The notes: generated by a model from the letters alone, not told the origin. 33,185 bases of DNA from Thaumasiovibrio sp043421945 (GCA_043421945.1 JBHOGO010000052.1:1-33185); one strand, 5' to 3'. Positions 23,357 through 32,642 are shown, numbered from the stretch's first letter. Numbers and translations: made by a program.

Positions 23357-25786
23357 ATGCAACATCAAGCCATCTTCGATACGATGACAAAAATCGACCA
23401 GTATCCAAAATACTGGGCCGAGTGTTATGGTACAGCACCTTTCCTACCCACCAGCCGCAAAGAGATGGACGCGCTAGGTTGGGACAGTTGCGATATCATT
23501 ATTGTCACCGGTGACGCTTACGTCGATCACCCTAGTTTTGGCATGGCAATTATTGGTCGTTTACTCGAATCCCAAGGTTTCCGTGTCGGCATCATTGCTC
23601 AGCCTGATTGGAACAGCAAAGATGCCTTTATGAAGCTGGGCAAACCTAACCTGTTTTTTGGCATCACTGCCGGCAACATGGATTCCATGATCAACCGTTA
23701 CACGTCTGATCGTAAACTTCGTCATGATGATGCTTACACACCAAACAATGAAGGTGGTAAGCGCCCTGACCGTGCTGTACTTGTCTATGCTCAACGCTGT
23801 AAAGAAGCCTTTAAAGGTGTGCCTACTGTACTTGGTGGTATTGAGGCAAGCTTACGACGCATTGCTCATTATGATTATTGGTCTGATAAGGTTCGTCGCT
23901 CCGTTCTCATCGATGCGAAAGCTGACATCCTACTGTTTGGTAACGCAGAGCGCGCACTGGTTGAAGTCGCACACCGCTTAGCCGCAGGTGAAGACATTAA
24001 AGCCCTCACGGATATTCGTGGTACGGCAGTTAGTCTTCCAGAAGTCCCTGAGCACTATAAGGTGATTGACTCTTCACGCATCGAAAAACCGAGCAAAGCG
24101 GTATTCGTTGCGACCAACCCTTATGAAGTTGAAACGCAGTGTGACAGCAAATCTGACCAAGACGGCACTGTTCAAGACGCTAAAGCGCAAGAAAATGGTG
24201 CTGTAAAGGTCGCTGCTGTCGAAGCGACCCCTATCCATATTCAGCCGTCTCGACACGATGCTAGCAATTCTGTTGTTCGTATCCCGTCGTACGAGAAATT
24301 ACAAAACGACCGCATTCTTTATGCGCACGCTAGCCGCATCATGCACCTTGAAACGAACCCATATTCAGGTCGTGCTCTGGTACAAAAGCACGCAGCAAGA
24401 GAGTTACTCGTTAACCAAGCCCCTATCCCTCTTACAACGGAAGAGATGGATTTCGTCTTTGGCTTGCCGTTTGCTCGCGTTCCACATCCAATGTATGGCA
24501 AAGCGAAAATCCCTGCGTATGACATGATAAAAACCTCGGTTAATATCATGCGTGGTTGTTTCGGCGGGTGTTCGTTCTGCAGTATCACTGAGCACGAAGG
24601 ACGTATCATTCAGAACCGTTCTCAAGAATCGATTCTTGAAGAGCTCGAAGAGATCCGCGATAAAGTACCTGGCTTCACCGGTACAATTTCTGATCTTGGT
24701 GGACCAACAGCCAATATGTATCGTCTTGGCTGTAGCGACCCGAAAGCAGAAGCAAACTGCCGCCGTCCATCGTGTGTCTTCCCCGATATCTGTAAGAAGC
24801 TAGATACTGATCACCGTCATACTATCGACTTATACCGTGCGGCACGTAAAGTGAAGGGCGTTAAGAAAGTTCTTATCGCTTCAGGTGTCCGTTATGATCT
24901 CGCCATTGAATCTCCTGAGTACGTCAAAGAGCTTGTTACCCACCATGTGGGCGGTTACCTGAAGATTGCCCCCGAGCATACTGAAAAGAATCCGCTTGAT
25001 CTCATGATGAAACCAGGCATGGGAACATACGACCGCTTTAAAGATATGTTCCAGAAATACAGCGCTGAAGCAGGTAAGAAGCAGTACCTAATTCCTTACT
25101 TCATTTCTGCTCACCCAGGGACTGAAGATGAAGATATGTTGAATTTGGCGTTATGGCTAAAATCAAACAACTTCGAATGTGATCAGGTTCAGAACTTTTA
25201 TCCATCGCCAATGTGTAATGCAACAGCGATGTATTATTCGGAAACCAATCCGTTAAAACGCGTGAAGTACAAAAAGCGTCAAGAAGTGCCTGTTGCGAAA
25301 GGTGACCGTCAACGCCGCCTGCATAAGGGATTACTTCGCTACCACGATCCAAACAACTGGCCTATGCTGCGTGAAGCACTAACGGCAATGGGCAAGGCGC
25401 ATCTAATCGGTGATAAGCCTCACTGCCTCATTCCTGCTGAGGACTCTGATAAACTGACGCCAGCGCAACGTCGTCGCAGTGGACGTCATGGTGCGAACCG
25501 TTTTGCTACCAAGCACACCGACTTTTCGAAAAAAGGGCAGCCTGATATTCGTCGAGACGATAGTCGTAATAATGGCAATAACCCCAACAAGCCGAAAGGG
25601 AAAGGCGGGCAGCAATCGCAACATGGCCAGTCCCAAGGAAAAGGGCACGCTAAACCTGCTCAAGGCAGTTCGGGTAAAGGCAAGCCAGCAAGTCGTGGAA
25701 AACGTCCCAATAATGCATCAGGACAATCACAACCTGCAGGAAGTCGACGTAACCCATCTGGTAATCGACCGCCTAAGCAGCGTTAG
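23357..25786 (+). CDS. ygiQ: YgiQ family radical SAM protein
   Basis: A cytoplasmic radical S-adenosylmethionine protein of unknown reaction, widespread in proteobacteria. The 809-residue protein has an N-terminal domain (GYLE-like region replaced here by GDAYVDHPSFGMAIIGRLLE), then the iron-sulfur motif GCFGGCSFC with C401, C405 and C408 as cluster ligands, a radical SAM barrel, and the C-terminal DUF3362 region (NFYPSPMCNATAMYYSETNP). From about residue 704 the protein becomes a low-complexity basic tail of Gly, Gln, Lys, Asn, Pro and Ser with many GK, SQ and RR pairs. A polar stretch at about 255-300 interrupts the N-terminal half. AGGGG is spaced 7 bases from the ATG. A strong terminator follows, so it is probably a single-gene unit. 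Confidence 0.92.
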   Translation: MQHQAIFDTMTKIDQYPKYWAECYGTAPFLPTSRKEMDALGWDSCDIIIVTGDAYVDHPSFGMAIIGRLLESQGFRVGIIAQPDWNSKDAFMKLGKPNLFFGITAGNMDSMINRYTSDRKLRHDDAYTPNNEGGKRPDRAVLVYAQRCKEAFKGVPTVLGGIEASLRRIAHYDYWSDKVRRSVLIDAKADILLFGNAERALVEVAHRLAAGEDIKALTDIRGTAVSLPEVPEHYKVIDSSRIEKPSKAVFVATNPYEVETQCDSKSDQDGTVQDAKAQENGAVKVAAVEATPIHIQPSRHDASNSVVRIPSYEKLQNDRILYAHASRIMHLETNPYSGRALVQKHAARELLVNQAPIPLTTEEMDFVFGLPFARVPHPMYGKAKIPAYDMIKTSVNIMRGCFGGCSFCSITEHEGRIIQNRSQESILEELEEIRDKVPGFTGTISDLGGPTANMYRLGCSDPKAEANCRRPSCVFPDICKKLDTDHRHTIDLYRAARKVKGVKKVLIASGVRYDLAIESPEYVKELVTHHVGGYLKIAPEHTEKNPLDLMMKPGMGTYDRFKDMFQKYSAEAGKKQYLIPYFISAHPGTEDEDMLNLALWLKSNNFECDQVQNFYPSPMCNATAMYYSETNPLKRVKYKKRQEVPVAKGDRQRRLHKGLLRYHDPNNWPMLREALTAMGKAHLIGDKPHCLIPAEDSDKLTPAQRRRSGRHGANRFATKHTDFSKKGQPDIRRDDSRNNGNNPNKPKGKGGQQSQHGQSQGKGHAKPAQGSSGKGKPASRGKRPNNASGQSQPAGSRRNPSGNRPPKQR

Positions 25787-25848
25787 CCCATCGGCTAGTA
25801 GCTGTGCTTTAAATGCCATCGACAGCTGTCAGTTAACGTAAAAACAAA

Positions 25849-25887
25849 AAACGCACTTTTATTCCCCGGATAAAAGTGCGTTTTTTT
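25849..25887 (+). terminator. ygiQ terminator
   Basis: A 12-bp core stem (25851-25862 with 25870-25881) with loop TCCCCGG, followed by Ts to 25887 and preceded by a run of As. It would work well on the + strand and, by symmetry, could also act leftward. Confidence 0.92.
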
Positions 25888-26000
25888 ATGACTCTATTTT
25901 GTAATATGACAATGAGGTAAAACGATCGGTTTAGCGCCTATACTCGTAATAAGCTCAGTAAACGAATAGAAGTGGTGAAGTAAAAAATGCAGGTAGCACC

Positions 26001-27098
26001 ATGCTGAGAGTTAGCGCCCTATTTATCACTACACTCTTCCTCTGTAGCTGCGAAAGACACAATGCAGATAGCGTATTTGATAACTATATCGACCGCCTTA
26101 CGAATGTACTGGATATCGATGCGCCAGAGAGTACCCTCCCTAGCCCTGTAACCCTACCCTATAAACGAGCATTAAAAATAGAGATTGAACCCATCACAAT
26201 AGGTTTGCTTGATGCCTATGAATTAAGAAAATGTGACGCTTTTAACCTCATTGCTGAGCGAAACTCGATACTCGGTAAGGTACAATCTGCCAGCAATCAA
26301 CTTGAATATGAAATCCTTCTTCTCGCAAGCCTACAAACATGTATCGATACCCTCCCACCCCTACTCTCAAACGAGCTACAATCCATCTACTTTCAGAAGC
26401 GATCTCAGATTCACAGCCATTTTTGGAACGCCATCGCCACTGATGACGCATGGCAAAACTGGCTTCGCCCAACAGCATCCAGCTTTGACCTTATCGAACC
26501 GTCAACATTTACCTCTGCAGAGCGGGTACTGTCACGACTTGCTCGTATTAAAAAGGCATTAGGATCCGTCTACGACCATCCCAGTCATTCACAAGATGAG
26601 ACAATTCACCGTAATATAAATGGTGAGGTGTTGGCACTGTCTTCGCTAGAAACACAACTCAAAGACGACCCATTCATTGCATTAGAAGAAACCATTTATC
26701 AATCGGATTATCTTGGTAGGCTCTACACATCGCTCCATAACACGGCGTCCTCGCTACACATTGCGAACACCGTGTTGAGTGAGTTTAACCCAGAGCTTGT
26801 GTGTGGCGCTCAAAGAGACCAAACAAAAGCAGACTACCTCATTAATATCTTCGACAAATATTACATTGAACGATTACAACCCTATATCGCCAATATAAAC
26901 AGTGAATACCAACAACTCAGTCCTCTCCTACAAATTGTTTATACACCTCCTGAATTCACACAAAGTGCCTTCAGTGACTATTACCAATCGATGATTATGG
27001 GAGATGTACATCGTCAGTTTAGAGCGCAGCTACACGGCCACACTGAGTACTGGAAGAAGCTTTTTAAGTATTGTGGTTACCGCGTAGGGCGTCAGTGA
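26001..27098 (+). CDS. DUF3080 family lipoprotein
   Basis: A 365-residue probable lipoprotein. Residues 1-16 form a signal with an LCSC lipobox, so C17 would be the lipidated Cys. The mature part starts with DSVFDNYIDRLTNVLDID and contains GLLDAYELRKCDAFNLIAERNSILGKVQ, which I recognise as the DUF3080 family found in Vibrio and other gammaproteobacteria; its function is unknown. Much of the rest is helical, with repeated Leu, and includes YLGRLYTSLHNTASSLHIANTVLS. The gene is tail-to-tail with glpD, the two coding regions overlapping by 7 bases. No terminator for it can therefore lie before glpD. Confidence 0.82.
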   Translation: MLRVSALFITTLFLCSCERHNADSVFDNYIDRLTNVLDIDAPESTLPSPVTLPYKRALKIEIEPITIGLLDAYELRKCDAFNLIAERNSILGKVQSASNQLEYEILLLASLQTCIDTLPPLLSNELQSIYFQKRSQIHSHFWNAIATDDAWQNWLRPTASSFDLIEPSTFTSAERVLSRLARIKKALGSVYDHPSHSQDETIHRNINGEVLALSSLETQLKDDPFIALEETIYQSDYLGRLYTSLHNTASSLHIANTVLSEFNPELVCGAQRDQTKADYLINIFDKYYIERLQPYIANINSEYQQLSPLLQIVYTPPEFTQSAFSDYYQSMIMGDVHRQFRAQLHGHTEYWKKLFKYCGYRVGRQ

Positions 27099-28612
27099 TT
27101 AGCCTTTGCGCTCACATAGGCAAAAGCTACACTGGCAGTACTAACGTATTGCGAAATAGCCGCGACCTCATCATGATTAAGGCTCAATCCCAATTTCGTT
27201 CTTCGCCATAGAATGTCATCAACACCGTAGGCAAATTCATATTGGATGAAATAATCAATTTCAATTTGATAAACGCCACAGGCAAACTGTTGCCCCATAT
27301 CAGCCTCCGTGACTACACCATCCAGTACTTGGTAAATTTTGCTACCAAATTGGCGAATATAGCGGATGACCGTCATATCGTTCAGCCAAGGAGCGTTCTT
27401 TTTAAGCCATTGGCGTAAGTCGTTAAAATTAAACGCCTCCCCACCTGGTAAGGGTGCTGCAGCTGTCCATTCCTGCCCCATGCATGGAAATTCTGGCTTA
27501 AGTGTGCCAACCGCCTCTTCGGCTAACTTACGGTATGTCGTTAATTTTCCCCCATAGACTGACATCAATGATGCCTTTGCTATGTCTTTATCCATCACTA
27601 AACGATAGTCTCGTGTCACCGTTTGTGCACTTTCTGACTGATCATCGATTAATGGTCTAACGCCGCTATACGACCAAACAATATCGCTCAATGCCGTCTG
27701 GGCGGTAAAATGGCTATTGACGATATCTAACAGATAACGCTGCTCAGACTCGTCAATATTCACCTCTCTAGGATCACCACAGTACTCAATATCTGTCGTC
27801 CCAATTAAGCTATATTGGTTCAAGTAAGGAATCACAAAAACAATACGCTCATCGCTGTTTTGCAAAATAAATGCATGGTCTCCTTGGTAAAGAGAGGGCA
27901 CAACAATATGCGAACCTTTTACCATTCTGCTTTGGTACTGAGGTGTTATAGCCACTTTATCTTCGATAAACGTCGTTACCCAAGGACCCGTCGCATTAAT
28001 TAAGGTTCGACACTCCCGCCGCAATGTTGTCTGAGTTTGCTGATCAAATAAGGTCACTTCCCAGTAATCTCGATGTCTTTTAGTCGCGACGACCCCGCAA
28101 TAGTTTTTGACCTCCGCCCCCAATGCCTTTGCCTGCATCGCGTTTAGCATTACCAAACGGGCATCATCTACCCAAGCGTCAGAATATTCAAAACCGTGCA
28201 TTATCTCTGGTTTTAATGCCGGGTCATTCCTGAAATCTATCGCTTCACTCGCCGCTAGCACTTGTCGCCCAGCCAAACGGTCATACAAAAAAAGACCAGC
28301 ACGGATCATCCATGCAGGTCTTAAGTATGGTTGATGAGGAAGACGAAATCGTAAGGGCCAAGCAATATGGGGCGCTTTTTTGAGTAGAACTTCACGCTCT
28401 GACAACGCGCTAGCGACGAGCTTAAACTCATAGTTTTCGAGATAACGAAGCCCACCATGAATTAACTTCGAGCTTGCTGACGAGGTTGCCGAGGCAAAGT
28501 CTTTCTCTTCAAACAGACCGACGGTTAATCCCCGACCCACCGCATCAACAGCTATGCCGACACCGTTAATACCTCCACCAACAACAATGATGTCATACCG
28601 CTTACATGGCAT
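27092..28612 (-). CDS. glpD: Aerobic glycerol-3-phosphate dehydrogenase GlpD
   Basis: FAD enzyme at the inner face of the cytoplasmic membrane that oxidises sn-glycerol 3-phosphate to dihydroxyacetone phosphate and reduces ubiquinone. The 506-residue protein begins with the FAD-binding motif YDIIVVGGGINGVGIAVDA and has the family block SSKLIHGGLRYLENYEF; DYRLVMDKD and LMSVYGGKLTTYRKLAEEA also fit. Its length is close to E. coli GlpD (501). The substrate is made by GlpK, encoded upstream on the same strand but separated by a nuclease gene and a 348-base gap, so glpD probably has its own promoter. The 3' end overlaps the DUF3080 gene by 7 bases. Confidence 0.96.
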   Translation of the reverse strand: MPCKRYDIIVVGGGINGVGIAVDAVGRGLTVGLFEEKDFASATSSASSKLIHGGLRYLENYEFKLVASALSEREVLLKKAPHIAWPLRFRLPHQPYLRPAWMIRAGLFLYDRLAGRQVLAASEAIDFRNDPALKPEIMHGFEYSDAWVDDARLVMLNAMQAKALGAEVKNYCGVVATKRHRDYWEVTLFDQQTQTTLRRECRTLINATGPWVTTFIEDKVAITPQYQSRMVKGSHIVVPSLYQGDHAFILQNSDERIVFVIPYLNQYSLIGTTDIEYCGDPREVNIDESEQRYLLDIVNSHFTAQTALSDIVWSYSGVRPLIDDQSESAQTVTRDYRLVMDKDIAKASLMSVYGGKLTTYRKLAEEAVGTLKPEFPCMGQEWTAAAPLPGGEAFNFNDLRQWLKKNAPWLNDMTVIRYIRQFGSKIYQVLDGVVTEADMGQQFACGVYQIEIDYFIQYEFAYGVDDILWRRTKLGLSLNHDEVAAISQYVSTASVAFAYVSAKANH

Positions 28613-28662
28613 GCATTGCCTCCTTCATCACTGTACCTTGCTATCACCCTGCCCTTCGATAT

Positions 28663-28737
28663 CGTCTTTCTCAACTCAGCGCTTTTCAATCCAGTACTTT
28701 TCAATTTAAAGCATCACAATTAAGTACTTCTCAAGAT
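28663..28737. repeat. 15-bp imperfect tandem repeats upstream of glpD
   Basis: Five 15-base units run end to end: 28663-28677, 28678-28692, 28693-28707, 28708-28722 and 28723-28737. The clearest are AGCGCTTTTCAATCC, AGTACTTTTCAATTT and AGTACTTCTCAAGAT; the outer 28663 unit and the 28708 unit are more divergent. The block lies 50-125 bases upstream of the glpD ATG, where regulators of glpD would bind. A TGTGA half-site (minus strand, near 28717) falls inside. The rest of the 28613-28960 gap has no other recognisable feature, and no clear GlpR or full CRP site was found. Confidence 0.6.
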
Positions 28738-28960
28738 TGGTCAGCCCTCTATACCATCAAGAAACTGCACGATTTAAGAAACGACAATACCTCATAAACT
28801 AAAGGGCTTAAATATTTGGCTACTTGAGCAACAAGAGTAGTGTTTAAAAGTCCCATAACAAGCCTAGACCAATGCTCAAGTTTTCGGTCGTACCTTTCGG
28901 TAATGTACTAAATACGATTTATCGCCACTACCTAAATCTCCTGTCTACTCTATGTGTGAT

Positions 28961-30757
28961 TTACTGCTTTTTATCTTCTACGTAGAGGATATGATAAGGG
29001 ACTTCGTTGTCTTCAAACCAATGACACCAACGACGCTGATTATTTTGCAATTTGTCACCGAGGCCTTTGACTTCTACCCACTGCCACTCATCGTTTCTGC
29101 ACATAAAAAGGTCGGGCATTCCAGTACGATTATTTCTTAAATCTTGCAATATCCACCTAAATGTGGCACATAAAAGTTCAGCGGGAATAACACGAAGTGA
29201 TTCCAGTAGCAGTGATTTATCGAAACTCTGCCAATGAATCCAGTCATTCGCGATACCGCACTTCTGCTCGTACACATCCATAAACAAATAATCCCCGGTC
29301 TCGATCTCTGTTAGCCTTTTAGCAATGAGCCCACTGCGCCTTTCTATGAATTCAGGGGAATACATGTCATAAGGTGCACGTTGATAAGGGTTAATGAATG
29401 CCTCTGGTTGATGTGAGAAAATAACATCCCAAAATGCCAAGCCAAACAGCCCTGTCAGTAATCTATTCTCACTAAACCACACGACCCAACCTTGAGCTTC
29501 ATACTCTTGAGCGACTATTCTTTCTATACGCTCACTGCTTTCCGCACCAATAAGATCTTTCAGCTGCCACGTCTGTGTACGAAGAGGCTTAGGATTTAGT
29601 TCTATCCTCAGTCTCTGTCTCTCTGGTACTGGTGTCTCTGCGATAGAAGCATCGCTGGCAACACGGTTCGAATAGTCACTCTCGATCAGACGAAACAATG
29701 GCGGGTGTTTTTTTTCTAATGGCTTAAGTATTCTTAGCGCGACTTCATACTCGTCGGCATTGTTTGGGGATAAGAGCATAGAGCACAAAACATGCGATAT
29801 TCGATCGTAAAGCTCACCGATTAACGACGCTGAGGCTTGTGCTAAAAGCTTTAGAGTTATCCTACATCGACGCTCTCTACTTGGTACCGCATCAGTTTGT
29901 TCAAATAACGACAATGCGCGATCAAATTCACCTTGCCTTTCCATTTCTCGAGCAATGGCGTTTAGCAGCTTGGCTCTTTTTCTCTCCAATGGTGGCCACT
30001 CAAAATGAGTCGGTAGTGATGCTGCGAGAGAGACTATCCCCTGTTTATTTTTTTCTGTTTCAAATTGCCAATATTGATCCTGTAAAGCAGACAATTGTAA
30101 CCATGCATCGATATGAAGGCGTTGGTGAAAAAGTCGAGCATCAAGAGATAGCGTGTATTGTTCGAAACGTTCAACCCCGAGATCATCGAGTACAAATTGC
30201 GTCAGACTTTGGCGGGAGTTTCCAAAAAATAACAACATAAAGGTCGTTAAATAATCACCATCACACAGCTGTATCAATGGATAGTCAACAGAAGGTATCG
30301 CAAACGATGTTGACCATTCCAATACCGCCGAAATCCACCGAGGCTTGCTTGCTGACTTGGCCAAAACAATTGAAGGGAAAATGGCTGGTAGCTCAGATTT
30401 TGTTGCTAACAACAGCACCACGTCAATAGGTGGCTTATCAACTTCACAGATAAAACCGAATTTTGCGAGATCGTTAATCGCGCGCTCTAACCCTATTTCA
30501 TCATATGAGAGTTTATCCCGTTTAAACCACTCGCCATTTCGCATTAATAAGCGCACCAACAGGCACTTGCCATTACGGTTTAGCAGCTTAAAACGAGCAA
30601 GCCAGTCTCGTTCACCTTCTAACAATAAATCATTGTCACGCTGCTCGATAATATCAATAAGCTTAACAAAATTGGTAAGATAGTAGTCCGCGGGTAGCGT
30701 AATATCTGGCAACGATGATGACAGCGATAAAGATAATGGAGACTTTGGCTCATTCAT
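28961..30757 (-). CDS. FAN1-type VRR-NUC nuclease
   Basis: A 598-residue protein of the FAN1 family, structure-selective nucleases that act on flaps and interstrand crosslinks. The N-terminal part (YYLTNFVKLIDIIEQRDNDLLLEGERDWLARF, then LLVRLLMRNGEWFKRDKLSYDEIG) fits the bacterial FAN1 DNA-binding region. The middle is helical and repeat-like. The C-terminal catalytic domain has NRLLTGLFGLAFWDVIF, then GMPDLFMC (D549) and VEVKGLGDKLQNNQRRW (E562, K564), the D...ExK core of VRR-NUC. Active-site residues are thus intact. The start codon is 3 bases after the glpK stop with no strong ribosome site, so translation is probably coupled to glpK. The biochemical role is inferred from FAN1 of Pseudomonas and human. 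Confidence 0.88.
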   Translation of the reverse strand: MNEPKSPLSLSLSSSLPDITLPADYYLTNFVKLIDIIEQRDNDLLLEGERDWLARFKLLNRNGKCLLVRLLMRNGEWFKRDKLSYDEIGLERAINDLAKFGFICEVDKPPIDVVLLLATKSELPAIFPSIVLAKSASKPRWISAVLEWSTSFAIPSVDYPLIQLCDGDYLTTFMLLFFGNSRQSLTQFVLDDLGVERFEQYTLSLDARLFHQRLHIDAWLQLSALQDQYWQFETEKNKQGIVSLAASLPTHFEWPPLERKRAKLLNAIAREMERQGEFDRALSLFEQTDAVPSRERRCRITLKLLAQASASLIGELYDRISHVLCSMLLSPNNADEYEVALRILKPLEKKHPPLFRLIESDYSNRVASDASIAETPVPERQRLRIELNPKPLRTQTWQLKDLIGAESSERIERIVAQEYEAQGWVVWFSENRLLTGLFGLAFWDVIFSHQPEAFINPYQRAPYDMYSPEFIERRSGLIAKRLTEIETGDYLFMDVYEQKCGIANDWIHWQSFDKSLLLESLRVIPAELLCATFRWILQDLRNNRTGMPDLFMCRNDEWQWVEVKGLGDKLQNNQRRWCHWFEDNEVPYHILYVEDKKQ

Positions 30758-30760
30758 GGA

Positions 30761-32290
30761 TTACGTTTCATATTCAGTTTCTGCCCATACACGGGCACAT
30801 TTTACCGCACGTAGCCATCCAGCATAACGGCGACAACGCTTTTCTTCATCATTATCCGCGACAAATTGATGTGCCAATTGATACTGCCCTTTCAGGTCGT
30901 CAATACTATCCCAAAAACCGATGGCTAAACCCGCCAGATAGGCTGTTCCTAATGCAGTCACTTCAGTGACAGCCGGACGTTCGATATCTATATTGAGCAA
31001 ATCAGCTTGAAACTGCATCAAAAAACTATTTTGAACCGCCCCGCCATCGACCCGTAAGCTGTTCAAATGGATACCAGAATCTGCTTGCATGGCATCAATC
31101 ACATCACGAGTTTGATATGCAATGCTCTCTAATGTTGCTCTAACAATATGCAGATCCGTACTTCCACGAGATAACCCGACGATTGTCCCCCTAGCATAGG
31201 CATCCCAGTATGGCGCGCCAAGCCCAGTGAAGGCCGGGACAACATACACACCATTTGACGATTCAACACTCTTCGCCATCTGCTCTGACTCTTCAGCACG
31301 GCGAATAAGTTTAAGTTCGTCTCGCAGCCATTGAATCGATGCGCCCGCCATAAAGACAGAGCCTTCTAAACCATAACAGGGGTTTCCTTTTGCATCACAT
31401 ACCATGGTTGTTAAGAGGCCGTGTTGAGAAGTGACTTTTGTTTGACCTGTATTCATCAATAAAAAACACCCTGTCCCATAAGTATTTTTGGCTTGTCCTG
31501 GCTCAACACAAAGCTGACCAAATAACGCCGCTTGTTGGTCGCCAGCAACCCCCGTAATGGGAATTCTTGTTCCCCCCTTTCCACCGATATTTGTTTTGCC
31601 ATAATATGACGATGATGGCTTCACTTCTGGCATCATTGAGAGTGGAATATCAAAGGCATCGAGTAAACGCTGATCCCACTCGCGAGTATTAATATTAAAG
31701 AGTAAGGTGCGAGAAGCATTACTATAATCTGTTGCGTGCACGCGCCCTTGCGTCATGTTCCACATTAACCACGTATCCACAGTACCGAATAACAGCTTGC
31801 CTGATTCCGCGTCAAAACGTGCCCCATCGACGTTATCAAGAATCCATTTCACCTTGGTCGCTGAAAAATAGGGATCAAGGACTAGCCCTGTTGCTTCACG
31901 TAAATACTCGTAATCAATACTCTTTTCTAGTCGCTTACACATATCAGCAGTTCGTCGGCACTGCCATACAATAGCGTTGTAAACAGGCTTACCCGTTTCT
32001 TTATTCCACACGATTGTTGTTTCACGTTGGTTTGTTATACCAATAGCGGCAATTTCATCACTCCCAATGCCTGCTTTGTTGATCGCTTCAACCAACGTTG
32101 CACTTTGTGTGGCATAGATTTCCATAGGGTCATGCTCAACCCAACCTGCTTGCGGATAATGCTGTGTGAATTCACGCTGAGAAATATTAACAATATGACC
32201 ACCGTCATCAACGATCACTGTTCGAGAGCTTGTTGTCCCTTGATCAAGTGACACCACGAATTTCTTTTCACTTGGGCTACTTTCTATCAT
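30761..32290 (-). CDS. glpK: Glycerol kinase GlpK
   Basis: Phosphorylates glycerol with ATP to sn-glycerol 3-phosphate in the cytosol. The 509-residue protein is an FGGY-family sugar kinase: LDQGTTSSRTVI is the N-terminal phosphate loop, ITGVAGDQQAALFGQ lies in the second phosphate-binding region, and GLGAPYWDAYARGTIVGLSRGS is the C-terminal FGGY-type signature. The length matches E. coli GlpK (502). AAGGA lies 10 bases before the ATG. In E. coli glpF (the glycerol facilitator) precedes glpK; here none is present, and tRNA genes lie on the other strand instead. A FAN1 nuclease gene follows in the same transcript. Confidence 0.97.
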   Translation of the reverse strand: MIESSPSEKKFVVSLDQGTTSSRTVIVDDGGHIVNISQREFTQHYPQAGWVEHDPMEIYATQSATLVEAINKAGIGSDEIAAIGITNQRETTIVWNKETGKPVYNAIVWQCRRTADMCKRLEKSIDYEYLREATGLVLDPYFSATKVKWILDNVDGARFDAESGKLLFGTVDTWLMWNMTQGRVHATDYSNASRTLLFNINTREWDQRLLDAFDIPLSMMPEVKPSSSYYGKTNIGGKGGTRIPITGVAGDQQAALFGQLCVEPGQAKNTYGTGCFLLMNTGQTKVTSQHGLLTTMVCDAKGNPCYGLEGSVFMAGASIQWLRDELKLIRRAEESEQMAKSVESSNGVYVVPAFTGLGAPYWDAYARGTIVGLSRGSTDLHIVRATLESIAYQTRDVIDAMQADSGIHLNSLRVDGGAVQNSFLMQFQADLLNIDIERPAVTEVTALGTAYLAGLAIGFWDSIDDLKGQYQLAHQFVADNDEEKRCRRYAGWLRAVKCARVWAETEYET

Positions 32291-32460
32291 TTAATCATGT
32301 CCTTACGCTTCTAGAAAATGGCGGTTACGTATTTTGTTTTTGTCTAGGCTATTTTCTCAGTTTACAAGAACAAGAACTGACTCTCGGATCACGTGCTAAT
32401 AACTGCATGACGATCGTTGCAACATTATTGATGATGACGTTTAATTCAACTTTTGGTTAT

Positions 32461-32491
32461 TTGACAAGCAAACAGTTCAATTCATTATAAA
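32461..32491 (+). promoter_or_regulatory. Candidate tRNA promoter, overlapping a leftward -10
   Basis: TTGACA (32461-32466) and TATAAA (32486-32491) lie 19 bases apart, about 75 bases before the first tRNA. This is a good -35 with a long spacer. The same spot read on the minus strand gives TATAAT (32484-32489), a candidate -10 for glpK with weak -35 CTGCAA at an 18-base spacing. The rest of the 32291-32565 gap shows no gene and no clear GlpR operator. Confidence 0.4.
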
Positions 32492-32565
32492 AAGTAGACT
32501 TTTGCCCTTGCAGCCAACCAAGATAGTGACTATTATCCATCTCGTTCTCTGCGGAGACACACTGT

Positions 32566-32642
32566 ACGACCGTAGCTCAGTTGGTTAGAGCACCACCTTG
32601 ACATGGTGGGGGTCGGTGGTTCGAATCCACTCGGTCGTACCA
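32566..32642 (+). tRNA. tRNA-Val (anticodon GAC)
   Basis: A 77-base cloverleaf with a perfect 7-bp acceptor stem (ACGACCG with CGGTCGT), D-loop AGCTCAGTTGGTTAGAGC, anticodon stem CCACC/GGTGG with loop TTGACAT (anticodon GAC, reading GUC and GUU), T-arm GGTTCGAATCC, and an encoded CCA end. The body matches E. coli valV-type tRNA closely. Confidence 0.98.

Noticed and set aside
28663..28737. CRISPR-like array
   Set aside because: Units are 15 bases, contiguous and imperfect, with no spacers and no cas genes nearby.
28606..28797. 63-residue + strand open frame across the glpD upstream region
   Set aside because: Its middle is just the 15-bp repeats read as five-residue repeats; no ribosome site, and it starts inside glpD.
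32230..32490. 86-residue open frame upstream of and overlapping glpK
   Set aside because: Begins inside glpK on the other strand, has no ribosome site, and covers the promoter region.
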